Source of the DNA: Roseiarcus sp963758335
GTDB taxonomy: Bacteria; Pseudomonadota; Alphaproteobacteria; Rhizobiales; Beijerinckiaceae
Direction: 5' to 3'
Assembly (NCBI GenBank): GCA_963758335.1
Contig: CAVWVF010000002.1
Location: 1,798,001-1,862,000, forward strand
DNA: 64,000 nucleotides
The notes below the pieces were generated by a model. The model saw only the letters and a program-made list of their open reading frames with translations, was not told the DNA's origin and ran no database searches. Position numbers and translations under genes: made by a program. The stretch's first letter is position 1. Each line of letters starts with the position of its first letter. Of the stretch, positions 17,502-25,791 are shown piece after piece.

Positions 17502-18930
17502 CTCACATGGGGTGTTTCGGGTCAAGCTCATTCGTTTGCACCGGCCGCTGGCGTGTCACCCGCGAAGCGGGGCGAAGCGCAGCGGAGCAGGGAGCGAAGC
17601 GACCTTGACGCGCCAGCGGCCGGATACACTGTCACGAGCGAGCGCGCCCTTGCGCGCTCTTGGCTGCCTCTGTGGTCTTTGCCGCGCTCATTCATTTTGG
17701 CATTGCGCATCTCCTTGGCGTTTGGATCCGAAGCGTGAGCCCGTCTTTCGCATGCAGCCTTGACGGCCGCATCAGTCGAGCTTGTCGGGGCTCGCACCAT
17801 AATCCCTCATGCTCGAGGGCGTCGGGCTCGGGTTGGCGGGGACCATCCTGTTAAACGGCGTGTTTCAGCCAGGCAAAGCCGCGGTCACCGCCCGCCCGGA
17901 TCCGGCGAAGCCGTCGCGTTCGGCTTCGCTGGAATGGGGTTGAGTCGTTAAGCCATCGTTGGAGCGTCGGCGTAGGATTGAGCCATCGGGTCAGGCCGCC
18001 TTGAACACCGCGCCCTCGGGAACGACGCCTTGGGTGACATAGCGCCACAAGGCGACGAGCAGTTTGCGGGCCAGCGCCACGATGGCGATCCGGCGGACCC
18101 GTCCCTTCGCGGCGCCGACCCGCGCCCGAAACCAGCGGCTCAACGCCGAGTCCGGCTGGTGACGCAGCCAGAACCAGGCCAGCTCGATCATGGTCTTGCG
18201 CAGGCGGCGGTTGCCCGACTTCGAGATGCCTTGATCCCGTTCGACGCCGCCGCTCTGCCAGGGGCTGGGCGCCAATCCGCCGTAAGCCGCCACCTGGCGG
18301 CGGTTGGCGAAGCTGCGGAACAACAATTCCAGCCAGAGGAGCGAGGCGAACTCGGGGCCCAAGCCCTTGAGCTCGAGGAGCCGGGCGGCGGGGTTGGTGC
18401 GCTCCTCGGCTTCCGTGCGGATGAGCGCGTCGCGGGCCCGTTCGACCGCAGCCAGTTGCGTCGTCGCCAGCGCGATCCGATCGAGCTCCCGGCGTATTTC
18501 CGCCTTCAGCAGCGGCGGCAGCTCGCGGCCGTCGCCGGTTCGCAGCGCCTCGAGCCGCTCAAAACGATCGCGCCGAAGCGGGTTGTAATCCCGGATGCCT
18601 TGGCCGCTGAGCAGGCCCCTGACCCGATTGGTGTGCTGAATGCGTTCCTTGAGCAGCGTGCCGCGCTCGCGGGTCAGCCGCCGGCGATCCTCTTCTTCCG
18701 GGCTCGGCGCGCGAACCATGGAGCAGACCCGCCGCTCGCCGCGAGCCCACGCCATCAGCGTCCGCAACAGCGTCTCGCCGTCGATCGCATCGGTCTTGGC
18801 TCGCCGATGCCGCCGGTCGACCGCAATCGAAGCCGCATCGACCACGTGGCTCTCGATCCCCTCGGCGAGCAGCAGGCGATGGATCCAAAATCCGTCCAAT
18901 CCCGCCTCCTGAATGACGATCGCTCTGATC
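17502..18930 (-). mobile_element. IS110-family element, copy A (5' truncated)
   Basis: Minus-strand copy of the element found intact at 44669-46407 and 51389-53105. The 3' tail (17502-17990) and transposase codons from about 76 onward are present. The left end and first 75 codons are replaced by IS630 sequence at 18931. The breakpoint falls in a shared CGG. The copy ends in CCATGTGAGG like the others. Confidence 0.9.
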
Positions 18931-19484
18931 GGCCTCACCTGATGGGTCGGATGAACCGCATCGACGAAGACGACGGCCTCATCGACGCCCATCGTGTTGA
19001 GCAGGTTCTCGTATTCGTCGATGAAGGCTTGCTGCTTGGCGTCGTCGAGGGCGCGCGGCACCCGTTCCGGCTTGCGGTAGTCAAAGCCCAAGCGATGCAG
19101 CAACGCGATCAGCCCCGAATGGCTATAGCTCAGCCCAAATGAGCGCTTTAGCCAAGCCCCTATCTTCCGGGTGCTGCGGGGGCAATGAGCATCGATCCAA
19201 TTGCCCAGAGCAATTGCCTGCTCGTCGGTGAGGAGGCTGCTGCCGCCTTCGTGGCCAAAGCTCTTCAGCCCCTCGACGCCACCTCGCTCATAGGCCCGAT
19301 GCCAATCGCGAACCGTGTCGTCGTCCAGCAACAACGCCGCCGCGACCCGCTCGCAGCTCCAGCCCTGGTCGAGAAGGACGACGGCGTTGGCTCGGCGGGC
19401 CACGCGATGCTCCGCAAGTCCATCCCGAGCAAGCCCGGTTAGGGCCCGCCGGTCGTCAGCTGAGAGAAATCCGCCGCGAATCAC
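17991..19484 (-). CDS. In-frame IS630-IS110 transposase chimera
   Basis: A single open frame of 497 residues. Residues 1-184 are the N-terminus of the IS630 transposase (identical to 20113-20666, including the HTH region and the first catalytic Asp in VFVDAVHPTHQVRP). Residues 185-497 are IS110 transposase from PIRAIVIQEAGLDGFW to VVPEGAVFKAA, including the E and D-x-x-D (KTDAIDGE) of the RuvC-like domain and the C-terminal Tnp domain. The join at 18930-18932 is in frame through a CGG shared by both parents. Neither catalytic domain is complete: IS630 lacks its second Asp and Glu, and IS110 lacks its first acidic residue. Activity is unlikely, though a stable protein is possible. Confidence 0.9.
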   Translation of the reverse strand: MIRGGFLSADDRRALTGLARDGLAEHRVARRANAVVLLDQGWSCERVAAALLLDDDTVRDWHRAYERGGVEGLKSFGHEGGSSLLTDEQAIALGNWIDAHCPRSTRKIGAWLKRSFGLSYSHSGLIALLHRLGFDYRKPERVPRALDDAKQQAFIDEYENLLNTMGVDEAVVFVDAVHPTHQVRPIRAIVIQEAGLDGFWIHRLLLAEGIESHVVDAASIAVDRRHRRAKTDAIDGETLLRTLMAWARGERRVCSMVRAPSPEEEDRRRLTRERGTLLKERIQHTNRVRGLLSGQGIRDYNPLRRDRFERLEALRTGDGRELPPLLKAEIRRELDRIALATTQLAAVERARDALIRTEAEERTNPAARLLELKGLGPEFASLLWLELLFRSFANRRQVAAYGGLAPSPWQSGGVERDQGISKSGNRRLRKTMIELAWFWLRHQPDSALSRWFRARVGAAKGRVRRIAIVALARKLLVALWRYVTQGVVPEGAVFKAA

Positions 19485-19553
19485 ATCCCCAGACGAATCC
19501 TGTTCGTCCGCAACGTCAAGGAGTTTCTCGGCTTCTCAATGAGTCGGGGTATA
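18931..19553. repeat. 623-bp direct repeat (IS630 5' part), repeated at 20113-20735
   Basis: 18931-19553 and 20113-20735 are near-identical at a constant offset of 1182 bp. They cover the IS630 5' end, upstream region and first 184 codons. Differences are seen only near the outer edge (ATGAGTCGGGGTATA against ATAAGTTGGGGTATA). They would support deletion by homologous recombination. Confidence 0.9.
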
Positions 19554-19604
19554 CGCTGATTTAATTCCCTGTTACGCGCAAAAAAATTCCCTGTTATACG
19601 CCGG

Positions 19605-20666
19605 CTAAGCGATAACCCGAAAATCGGCGCGGTGGATCACGCGGAAATTGTCGCTGATTCGGTCGCAGAACCGTTTCCAGCGTTTGGGCACGGTATGCCG
19701 GAGGAATTTTATGATCTCCCGGCGGAATTCGTTGAAGGTCTTGTAATCCCGGTTGTGGGTGACGTTTTCGTGCATCAAGCCCCACAACCGTTCGATGGGA
19801 TCGAGATGGGGACAATAAGGCGGAAGGAAGTGCAGCACGATTTTGCGCCCGGCCGCCGCAAGCCATTCTTTGACGAGGTCAGCCTTGTGATAGCTGGCGT
19901 TGTCGACGAAGACGTGGATGAGGCGCATCGCGGTATGCGTGCCCTCGATCTCGCCCAATAGCTTGATGAAGCTCAGCGCGTTGACCTTCTCGACCGCGAG
20001 AATCTGCGTCTGGCCGGTTTCGAGATTGATGGCGCCGTGGATGTTCAGCCGGTCACGGCCCGTCGTCTGCTCCACCGCGAGGGCGACGTCCTTGCGGGCC
20101 CAGCAGCCAGCCGGCCTCACCTGATGGGTCGGATGAACCGCATCGACGAAGACGACGGCCTCATCGACGCCCATCGTGTTGAGCAGGTTCTCGTATTCGT
20201 CGATGAAGGCTTGCTGCTTGGCGTCGTCGAGGGCGCGCGGCACCCGTTCCGGCTTGCGGTAGTCAAAGCCCAAGCGATGCAGCAACGCGATCAGCCCCGA
20301 ATGGCTATAGCTCAGCCCAAATGAGCGCTTTAGCCAAGCCCCTATCTTCCGGGTGCTGCGGGGGCAATGAGCATCGATCCAATTGCCCAGAGCAATTGCC
20401 TGCTCGTCGGTGAGGAGGCTGCTGCCGCCTTCGTGGCCAAAGCTCTTCAGCCCCTCGACGCCACCTCGCTCATAGGCCCGATGCCAATCGCGAACCGTGT
20501 CGTCGTCCAGCAACAACGCCGCCGCGACCCGCTCGCAGCTCCAGCCCTGGTCGAGAAGGACGACGGCGTTGGCTCGGCGGGCCACGCGATGCTCCGCAAG
20601 TCCATCCCGAGCAAGCCCGGTTAGGGCCCGCCGGTCGTCAGCTGAGAGAAATCCGCCGCGAATCAC
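19605..20666 (-). CDS. IS630-family transposase
   Basis: 353 residues from ATG 20666. N-terminal double HTH (residues 1-110, SCERVAAALLLDDDTVRDWH), then the DDE domain: VVFVDAVHPTHQ (about 170-181, Asp), LIHVFVDNASYHKAD (about 258-270, Asp) and LPPYCPHLDPIERLWGLMHE (about 293-312, Glu). Full length and intact. The upstream end carries GGGGTATA at 20728-20735, where IS630 would be expected to abut a TA target. The opposite terminus was not resolved; it lies near the repeated TTCCCTGTTA motifs at 19566-19600. Confidence 0.9.
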   Translation of the reverse strand: MIRGGFLSADDRRALTGLARDGLAEHRVARRANAVVLLDQGWSCERVAAALLLDDDTVRDWHRAYERGGVEGLKSFGHEGGSSLLTDEQAIALGNWIDAHCPRSTRKIGAWLKRSFGLSYSHSGLIALLHRLGFDYRKPERVPRALDDAKQQAFIDEYENLLNTMGVDEAVVFVDAVHPTHQVRPAGCWARKDVALAVEQTTGRDRLNIHGAINLETGQTQILAVEKVNALSFIKLLGEIEGTHTAMRLIHVFVDNASYHKADLVKEWLAAAGRKIVLHFLPPYCPHLDPIERLWGLMHENVTHNRDYKTFNEFRREIIKFLRHTVPKRWKRFCDRISDNFRVIHRADFRVIA

Positions 20667-20735
20667 ATCCCCAGACGAATCCTGTTCGTCCGCAACGTCA
20701 AGGAGTTTCTCGGCTTCTCAATAAGTTGGGGTATA

Positions 20736-20985
20736 TTTTAACATTCGCGGGAAGCATTGTGTCGAGCTAAATCACTGACAAGAATAAACTTTTTCACACA
20801 GAATCGCGTCCAAAGGGCGCAATTCTCCCTGCTTTTCGGGCCGTATGAGGGAAAACCAGGGAAAAGGCTGAGCAATGAGCGCCGCGCCCGGCGTTCGGGT
20901 GGCCTTCCTCCGGCCGGAGACGGATCGCTCGTCGCCTGCCGTCAAGCAGGGAATTTCGGGCCGCGCTTCGGCGGCCGACGGTCGG
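20736..20985. other. Intergenic region with CAGGGAA-type repeat motifs
   Basis: Contains CTCCCTGCTTTTCGGG, GAGGGAAAACCAGGGAAAAGG and AGCAGGGAATTTCGGG, members of the repeat family described at 22905-23200 and 46640-46790. No coding potential seen. Confidence 0.4.
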
Positions 20986-20989
20986 CCGC

Positions 20990-21547
20990 CTACGAACCCC
21001 GCGTCCAGTCGGTCAGGGTGACCTCCTCGCCGAGCCAAAGCGTCTCGTCGGCGCGAAGCCCCGCCTCGAGGCAAGCCTCCGGCTCGCCGCCGAACAGGCT
21101 TTTGACGAAGACGGGCAGCCCGCCCGGCAGGATGATGTTCACCGCCCGGCAGAGATGGAAGGCGTCGTAGCCCATCTTGAGGAACAGGGTGTAGACGACC
21201 GGCCCGCCGATGACGGCGATCGTCCCGGAGGCGACCCCGAGGGCGGCGCAGGCCTCCTCGAACGGGGCGCCGGCCGGGTTCCATAACCGCGCTTTGGCGT
21301 TGTTCGGATGGGGCGCCAGCGCTTCGACCGCGTGGGTCAGGATCAGCCGGCGACGCCTCAGCGTCTTCGGGTGGAACTCCTGCGAATGGCGGCCGTGGAC
21401 CACCGCCGCGACATGGTCGAGCGCCTCCTCGAAGTAGCGCTTGTCGGCGTCGTGCTCGAGCGAGGGGGGCATTATTCCGGCCGCGTCGGCGATCATGCCG
21501 TCGGCCGAGGCGATGACGTAGCCTTCGATGCGATAGGGCCCGATCAT
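20990..21547 (-). CDS. RibD/dihydrofolate-reductase-like protein
   Basis: 185 residues from ATG 21547, eight bases after the folE stop. The protein has the DHFR/RibD C-terminal fold pattern: EGYVIASADGMIAD at the N-terminus (the usual V-x-S-x-D-G substrate strand), HVAAVVHGRHSQE (NADP region), GTIAVIGGPVVYTLFLKMGY (the GG-x-x-(V/L)(Y/F) motif, residues about 109-127) and a beta-rich end. Position behind folE suggests a role in folate or pterin metabolism, possibly reduction of dihydropterins or dihydrofolate. The exact substrate cannot be read from the sequence. It forms an operon with folE. Confidence 0.75.
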   Translation of the reverse strand: MIGPYRIEGYVIASADGMIADAAGIMPPSLEHDADKRYFEEALDHVAAVVHGRHSQEFHPKTLRRRRLILTHAVEALAPHPNNAKARLWNPAGAPFEEACAALGVASGTIAVIGGPVVYTLFLKMGYDAFHLCRAVNIILPGGLPVFVKSLFGGEPEACLEAGLRADETLWLGEEVTLTDWTRGS

Positions 21548-21555
21548 GCGGCCGG

Positions 21556-22185
21556 CTACTCGGACGTGTCCGCGTTGACCAGCGACAAAAACTCCGCCCG
21601 CGTCGCCGGCTGGTCGCGGAACGCGCCGAGCATGCGGCTCGTGACGAGGTCGGCGCCGCGCTTGTGGACGCCCCGGCTGGTCATGCAATGGTGGGCCGCC
21701 TTGACCACCACGGCGACCCCGCGCGGTTTCAGCACCTCGTCGATGGTGTTGGCGATCTGCGCCGTCATCCGCTCCTGGATCTGCAGGCGCTTGGAGAAGA
21801 TCTCGACCACCCGGGCGAGCTTCGAGATTCCGACCACCCTGCGGTCCGGAATGTAGCCGACCCACACCCGGCCGACGATCGGCGCGATGTGATGCTCGCA
21901 ATGGCTTTCGAACGTGACGCCGCGCAGCACGATGATCTCGTCGTAGCCCTCGACCTCGGAGAAGGTCTTGCGCAGCACCTGCGCCGGGTCCTCGTCGTAG
22001 CCGCAGAAGTACTCGCGGAACGCCCGCAGGAGCCGGTGGGGCGTCTCGCGCAGGCCGTCGCGGTCGGGGTCTTCGCCGATCCACCTGATTACCGTGCGGA
22101 ACGCCTCCTCGGCCTCGGCATTGCTGACGGCCTTGACGCCGCCCGCGGACGCCTCCTCGGGGATGCTTTCGAGCTTGCGCGTCAT
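21556..22185 (-). CDS. folE: GTP cyclohydrolase I
   Basis: 209 residues from ATG 22185. The enzyme converts GTP to 7,8-dihydroneopterin triphosphate, the first step of tetrahydrofolate synthesis, in the cytoplasm. Diagnostic segments: DPDRDGLRETPHRLLRAFRE (N-terminal), VTFESHCEHHIAPIVGRVWV (residues about 92-111, zinc Cys and catalytic His), ISKLARVVEIFSKRLQIQER (about 120-139) and VVVKAAHHCMTSRGVHKRGA (about 160-178, second zinc Cys). Length is typical. It is the first gene of a two-gene unit with the DHFR-like gene. Confidence 0.96.
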   Translation of the reverse strand: MTRKLESIPEEASAGGVKAVSNAEAEEAFRTVIRWIGEDPDRDGLRETPHRLLRAFREYFCGYDEDPAQVLRKTFSEVEGYDEIIVLRGVTFESHCEHHIAPIVGRVWVGYIPDRRVVGISKLARVVEIFSKRLQIQERMTAQIANTIDEVLKPRGVAVVVKAAHHCMTSRGVHKRGADLVTSRMLGAFRDQPATRAEFLSLVNADTSE

Positions 22186-22399
22186 CTCGTCATTCCTTCC
22201 AGCCGTCCGCGCGTCGCGAACGATGTATCCTCATCAACTCTAGCCGCCGCCGGCTCACTTCTCAAAGGGCCCGTCCGCGAGCTCCTTCGCCCGCGGCGTT
22301 CTCGCGGGCTCATACACCATTCGTGACAAACGCGAGGGTGGACATGTTGGCTCCCGCCGGGTAACAGCCGGCCGGGGAACCGAGGTCGGACGGACCGAC

Positions 22400-22882
22400 A
22401 TGGACAAATGGCGCCAAGGGGGCCTTTCCGTCCGCACGGCGATTGTCGAGGATCTCGACGCGATCGCGAAGATCGAGCGCGATTCCTTCCCCGACGATCA
22501 GGTCTCGCGGCGGTCGATCCGCTATTTCCTGCGGGCCCCGCACCTGCCGGTGATCGCCGCCGCCATCGACGGCGAGCTCGCGGGCTACGCGCTCCTGTCG
22601 CTGCGCAAAGGCTCGCTGGCGGTTCGCATCTATTCGATCGCGGTCGACGCGCGCTTCGGGCGACGCGGGGTCGGTTCGGCGCTGCTGCAGGCTTGCGAGA
22701 AGTACGCCCGCGGGCGGCAAAAGTCCGAGCTTACCCTCGAAGTTCGCTACGACAACGGGCGCGCGATCGCGCTCTACGAAAAATGGGGCTTCCGCCAATT
22801 CGGAGAACACCAGGATTATTACGCAGACGGGGCGACCGCGCTGCGATACAAGAAACTCCTAAGTTCCCGGACGGGCTCTTAG
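22400..22882 (+). CDS. GNAT acetyltransferase (RimI-like)
   Basis: 160 residues from ATG 22400. The sequence has the GNAT fold order: VRTAIVEDLDAIAKIERDSF (beta1-alpha1), LAGYALLSLRKGSLAVRIYS, then the acetyl-CoA motif A IAVDARFGRRGVGSALLQAC (residues about 75-94, R/Q-x-x-G-x-G/A), LTLEVRYDNGRAIALYEKWG and FRQFGEHQDYYADG. The NxxAxxLYEKxGF ending is typical of RimI, which acetylates the N-terminus of ribosomal protein S18, but many related enzymes act on other N-termini or small molecules. The gene is isolated between folE and a repeat region. Confidence 0.8.
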   Translation: MDKWRQGGLSVRTAIVEDLDAIAKIERDSFPDDQVSRRSIRYFLRAPHLPVIAAAIDGELAGYALLSLRKGSLAVRIYSIAVDARFGRRGVGSALLQACEKYARGRQKSELTLEVRYDNGRAIALYEKWGFRQFGEHQDYYADGATALRYKKLLSSRTGS

Positions 22883-22904
22883 CCGTAGCCAAATTTATTG
22901 ACAT

Positions 22905-23210
22905 GCAGAATCAGCAGGGGACCTTAATGAAGGTACTGGGGAAGAAAGCCAGCGGCAATTCGATGTGATCTGCGGCTTGCGGCTTGAAGACGTTCCCCAG
23001 CCCAATTCCCTGCTCTGGCGTTTTTTTTTGGCCGAATTATTCGGCTGCTCTTTGCGAGAATTCCGCTGTTTCCGCACGTAGGGAATTTTCGCGCGGGCCT
23101 CCTGAAAACGCTCGAATTTTCGGCCTCGCAAAACGCCGAAAACACCGCAAGACGCTCAATTCCCTGTATTTTTCGCTGTTAGCAGGGAACCCGGTCGCCA
23201 CTTGCCACGC
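22905..23210. repeat. Intergenic repeat region rich in AATTCCCTG / CAGGGAATT motifs
   Basis: A 300-bp non-coding stretch contains CAATTCCCTGCTC (23005), GAGAATTCCGCTGTTTCC (23058), GTAGGGAATTTTCGCG (23078), CAATTCCCTGTATTTTTCGC (23158) and AGCAGGGAACCCGG (23182). Similar wording occurs at 19566-19600, 20820-20960 and 46640-46790, always between genes. Several copies can pair with one another to make stem-loops (TTCCCTG...CAGGGAA). Confidence 0.6.
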
Positions 23211-23231
23211 GGGACGAGAGGGGGTAGCCGG

Positions 23232-23978
23232 CTACAGCAGCCCTCGCACCGAAAACGCCTCGCCTCCGTAGCCGGCCTCGGCCGGGATTTTGAGGCCCGG
23301 GCCGCCGTCGATCTCGACCGTCTCGGGCAGCACGGTCACGATCGCGCCGGCACGGGCGGCGGCGAGCGCCGAGGCCGCGTCGGCGTGGGCCGCGAGCTTC
23401 CAAAGGTTCCGCTCGGTCGGGAAGAGGAGCTTGAACCGCTTGCCGTGCTCGGCCAGCGCCTCGCGGGGCGCGAGCCAGATCGAATCGACCGCCTCTCGCC
23501 CGTCGTGGGCGAGCGCCTGGCCGGGCGGCGCGAGCGCCAGGAAGAACCATGTGTCGAAGCGCTTCGGTACGAAGACGGGCGTGATCCAGTGGGCGAAGGG
23601 GACGAGCCGGTCGATTGCCGGCGCGAGGCCTTCGCGGGCCAAGAGCTCTGCGAAGGGCGCGGCGCGGTCGAGGTTTTTCGCGCGCTCGGCCGAAACGAGC
23701 GCGTTGCCGCCATTCTGTCGCGCGATGAGGACGCCGCATTCCTCGAACGCCTCGCGGATCGCGGCGACCTTGAACGGGGCGAGCGGGTCGGCGGCGCCGT
23801 CGAGCGAAGCGGCCAGCTCCGCGTCCGCCGCCTCCAACCGCCCGCCCGGGAAGACGAGCGCCCCGGAGGCGAAGTCGATCTGATGATGGCGCACGACCAT
23901 GAAGGTCTGTAAGCCCGCCGGTCCGTCCCTGAGGAGCATGATGGTCGAGGCGGGGCGTGGCGTCGCAGGCTCGGTCAT
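23232..23978 (-). CDS. NUDIX hydrolase
   Basis: 248 residues from ATG 23978, overlapping the stop of the ligase gene by four bases (ATGA), so it is the second gene of that operon. The NUDIX fold is evident: SGALVFPGGRLEAAD near residue 40, then the box helix AAIREAFEECGVLIAR (about 72-87, matching R-E-x-x-E-E-x-G-(V/L)). The C-terminal part with HWITPVFVPKRFDTWFF resembles larger NUDT19/NudL-like members that cleave CoA and acyl-CoA to phosphopantetheine derivatives. In benzoyl-CoA operons a role in trimming dead-end CoA thioesters is conceivable, but this is inference. Confidence 0.85.
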   Translation of the reverse strand: MTEPATPRPASTIMLLRDGPAGLQTFMVVRHHQIDFASGALVFPGGRLEAADAELAASLDGAADPLAPFKVAAIREAFEECGVLIARQNGGNALVSAERAKNLDRAAPFAELLAREGLAPAIDRLVPFAHWITPVFVPKRFDTWFFLALAPPGQALAHDGREAVDSIWLAPREALAEHGKRFKLLFPTERNLWKLAAHADAASALAAARAGAIVTVLPETVEIDGGPGLKIPAEAGYGGEAFSVRGLL

Positions 23979-25552
23979 TCGCGCTGGCGCTCCATATCCC
24001 GGAGTTTGAAGCGCTGGATCTTGCCGGTGGCGGTTTTCGGCAACTCCGCGATGAACTCGATCGCGCGTGGGTATTTGTAGGGCGCGAGCCGGTCCTTGAC
24101 GAAGGCCTTGAGCTCATCTTCGTCGACGTGCGCGCCCGTCCGCAGGACCACAAAAGCCTTGGTCTTGGTCAGCCCCTCCGCGTCGGGCACGCCGACTACG
24201 GCGGCCTCGAGCACCGCATTATGCTGAACGATGGTCGCCTCGACCTCGAACGGGCTCACGTAGACGCCGCTGACCTTGAGCATGTCGTCGCTGCGGCCGG
24301 CGTAGGTGTAGGAGCCGTCGGCGTTGCGGATGTATTTGTCGCCGCTCTTCGTCCAGCCGCCCTGAAAAGTCTCGCGGGTCTTTTCGCGCGCGCCCCAGTA
24401 CATCATCGCGGCCGACGGCCCGTGGATGTAGAGGTCGCCGGGCTCGCCCTCCTTGACGGCGCCGCCGCCCTCGCCGCGCAACTCGATGTCGTAGCCCGGC
24501 ACCGGCCAGCCGGTCGTGCCGTACCGCACTTTGTCCGGCCGGTTCGAGATGAAGATGTGCAGCATCTCGGTCGAGCCGATGCCGTCGACGATGTCGACGC
24601 CGAAATGGCGCTTGAAACGCTCGCCGATCTCGGCCGGCAGCGCCTCGCCCGCCGACGAGACGAGGCGCAGCGCCACGTCCTCGCGCTTCGGCAGGGCGGG
24701 CGAGGCGAGCATGCCAGCGAAGCCGGTCGGCGCGCCGTAGAAGACGGTCGGCCTGACGCCGCCGATCTCGCCGCGCCAGCGCTTGAAGACGGCGTCCGGT
24801 GTCGGGCGCTCGGCCATCAGGAGGACCGTCGCGCCGACGGACAGAGGGAAGGAGAGCGCATTGCCGAGCCCGTATGCGAAGAAGAGCTTGGCGGCCGAGA
24901 AGCAGACGTCGTCCTCTCGCAACCCCAGGATCGCCTTGCCGTAGAGCTCGGCGGTCCAATAGGGATTGGCGTGGGAATGGACGGTCCCCTTGGGGCGCCC
25001 GGTCGAGCCGGACGAATAGAGCCAGAAGACGGGGTCGTCGGCGTGGGTCCGGGCGGGACGCGCGAGCGGCGCGTTGCCGCCGAGAAAGGCCTCGAACTCC
25101 GCCTCGCCGAATTCGAGCGGCTGGGTCGGGCGCGAGACGACGACCTTGTGGACCTCATGGTCCGACCTGGTCAGCGCGGCCTTCAGCGCCGGCTTGACCG
25201 CGCCGCTGACGAGAACCGCCTGCGCGCGGGAATGTTCGAGCGTGTAGGCATAGTCGTCGGCGGTGAGCAGGGTGTTGACCGCGACCGGGACAATTCCAGC
25301 GAGCATCGCGCCTAGGAAGGCGACAGGCCAGTCGGCGCTATCGTGCATGAGCAGCATCACGCGCTCCTCGCGCTTGACGCCGGCGTCCTTCAGAGCGGCC
25401 GCGAGACGGCGCGCGCGCTCGTCGAGCCCGCCGTAGGTGAGCGCGCCCGCATCGTCGACGAAGGCGACCTTGTCGGCGCGCCTTGCGTTCGTATCGAGAA
25501 GATGCCGGGCGAAGTTGAACATTTCCGGCGGCGCGGCGACGCTCGGGCTCAT
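23975..25552 (-). CDS. Benzoate-CoA ligase family protein
   Basis: 525 residues from ATG 25552. An adenylate-forming enzyme that activates an aromatic acid to its CoA thioester with ATP; family and context indicate benzoate. Visible motifs: ATP/AMP P-loop FWLYSSGSTGRPKGTVHSHA (residues about 173-192), VDGIGSTEMLHIF (A5, about 317-329), GDKYIRNADGSYTYAGRSDD (A7, about 418-437), VSPFEVEATI (A8) and the catalytic Lys in KTATGKIQRFKL (A10, about 506-517). Length is typical. It is transcribed away from boxR; the 240-bp gap between them holds candidate operators. It forms an operon with the NUDIX gene. Confidence 0.92.
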   Translation of the reverse strand: MSPSVAAPPEMFNFARHLLDTNARRADKVAFVDDAGALTYGGLDERARRLAAALKDAGVKREERVMLLMHDSADWPVAFLGAMLAGIVPVAVNTLLTADDYAYTLEHSRAQAVLVSGAVKPALKAALTRSDHEVHKVVVSRPTQPLEFGEAEFEAFLGGNAPLARPARTHADDPVFWLYSSGSTGRPKGTVHSHANPYWTAELYGKAILGLREDDVCFSAAKLFFAYGLGNALSFPLSVGATVLLMAERPTPDAVFKRWRGEIGGVRPTVFYGAPTGFAGMLASPALPKREDVALRLVSSAGEALPAEIGERFKRHFGVDIVDGIGSTEMLHIFISNRPDKVRYGTTGWPVPGYDIELRGEGGGAVKEGEPGDLYIHGPSAAMMYWGAREKTRETFQGGWTKSGDKYIRNADGSYTYAGRSDDMLKVSGVYVSPFEVEATIVQHNAVLEAAVVGVPDAEGLTKTKAFVVLRTGAHVDEDELKAFVKDRLAPYKYPRAIEFIAELPKTATGKIQRFKLRDMERQRE

Positions 25553-25603
25553 CGGGTCTTCTCCTCCCGGTCTTCGTTCGTTTCGGTGTTAGGTGAACCG
25601 AAT

Positions 25604-25618
25604 TTGCCCTTGTGGCAA
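25604..25618. promoter_or_regulatory. Inverted repeat upstream of benzoate-CoA ligase
   Basis: TTGCC-CTTGT-GGCAA, five-base arms, 52-66 bp upstream of the ligase start on the minus strand. Its position suits a regulator site, but the short arms make it weak evidence. A separate TGCA at 25748-25751, in TTGATGCAATATTGTGC, lies 41 bp before boxR. Confidence 0.35.
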
Positions 25619-25791
25619 CAGGTAAAGCACAAAGACGCGACCCTGGCTTACCGTCGACCGATGCGTGCTGCCCGGCGGATAGACGACCCTATCGTCAGGG
25701 TCATAGTGTCACAGGTTGCGGGAACGGCTTGCCCGCCTTGGCGTTGATGCAATATTGTGCTTCACGGCTCTGATACGGGCGCGGGTACTTC

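Noticed and set aside
17443..17800. Several frames in the IS110 tail considered as passenger genes
   Set aside because: They differ between copies through small indels, have no conserved start, and the region has strong inverted repeats instead.
18030..19142. 370-codon plus-strand frame, recurring opposite IS110 copies B and C
   Set aside because: Antisense to the IS110 transposase; conserved only because the IS is repeated.
23957..25315. 452-codon plus-strand frame
   Set aside because: Antisense to the benzoate-CoA ligase, whose motifs are all present on the minus strand.
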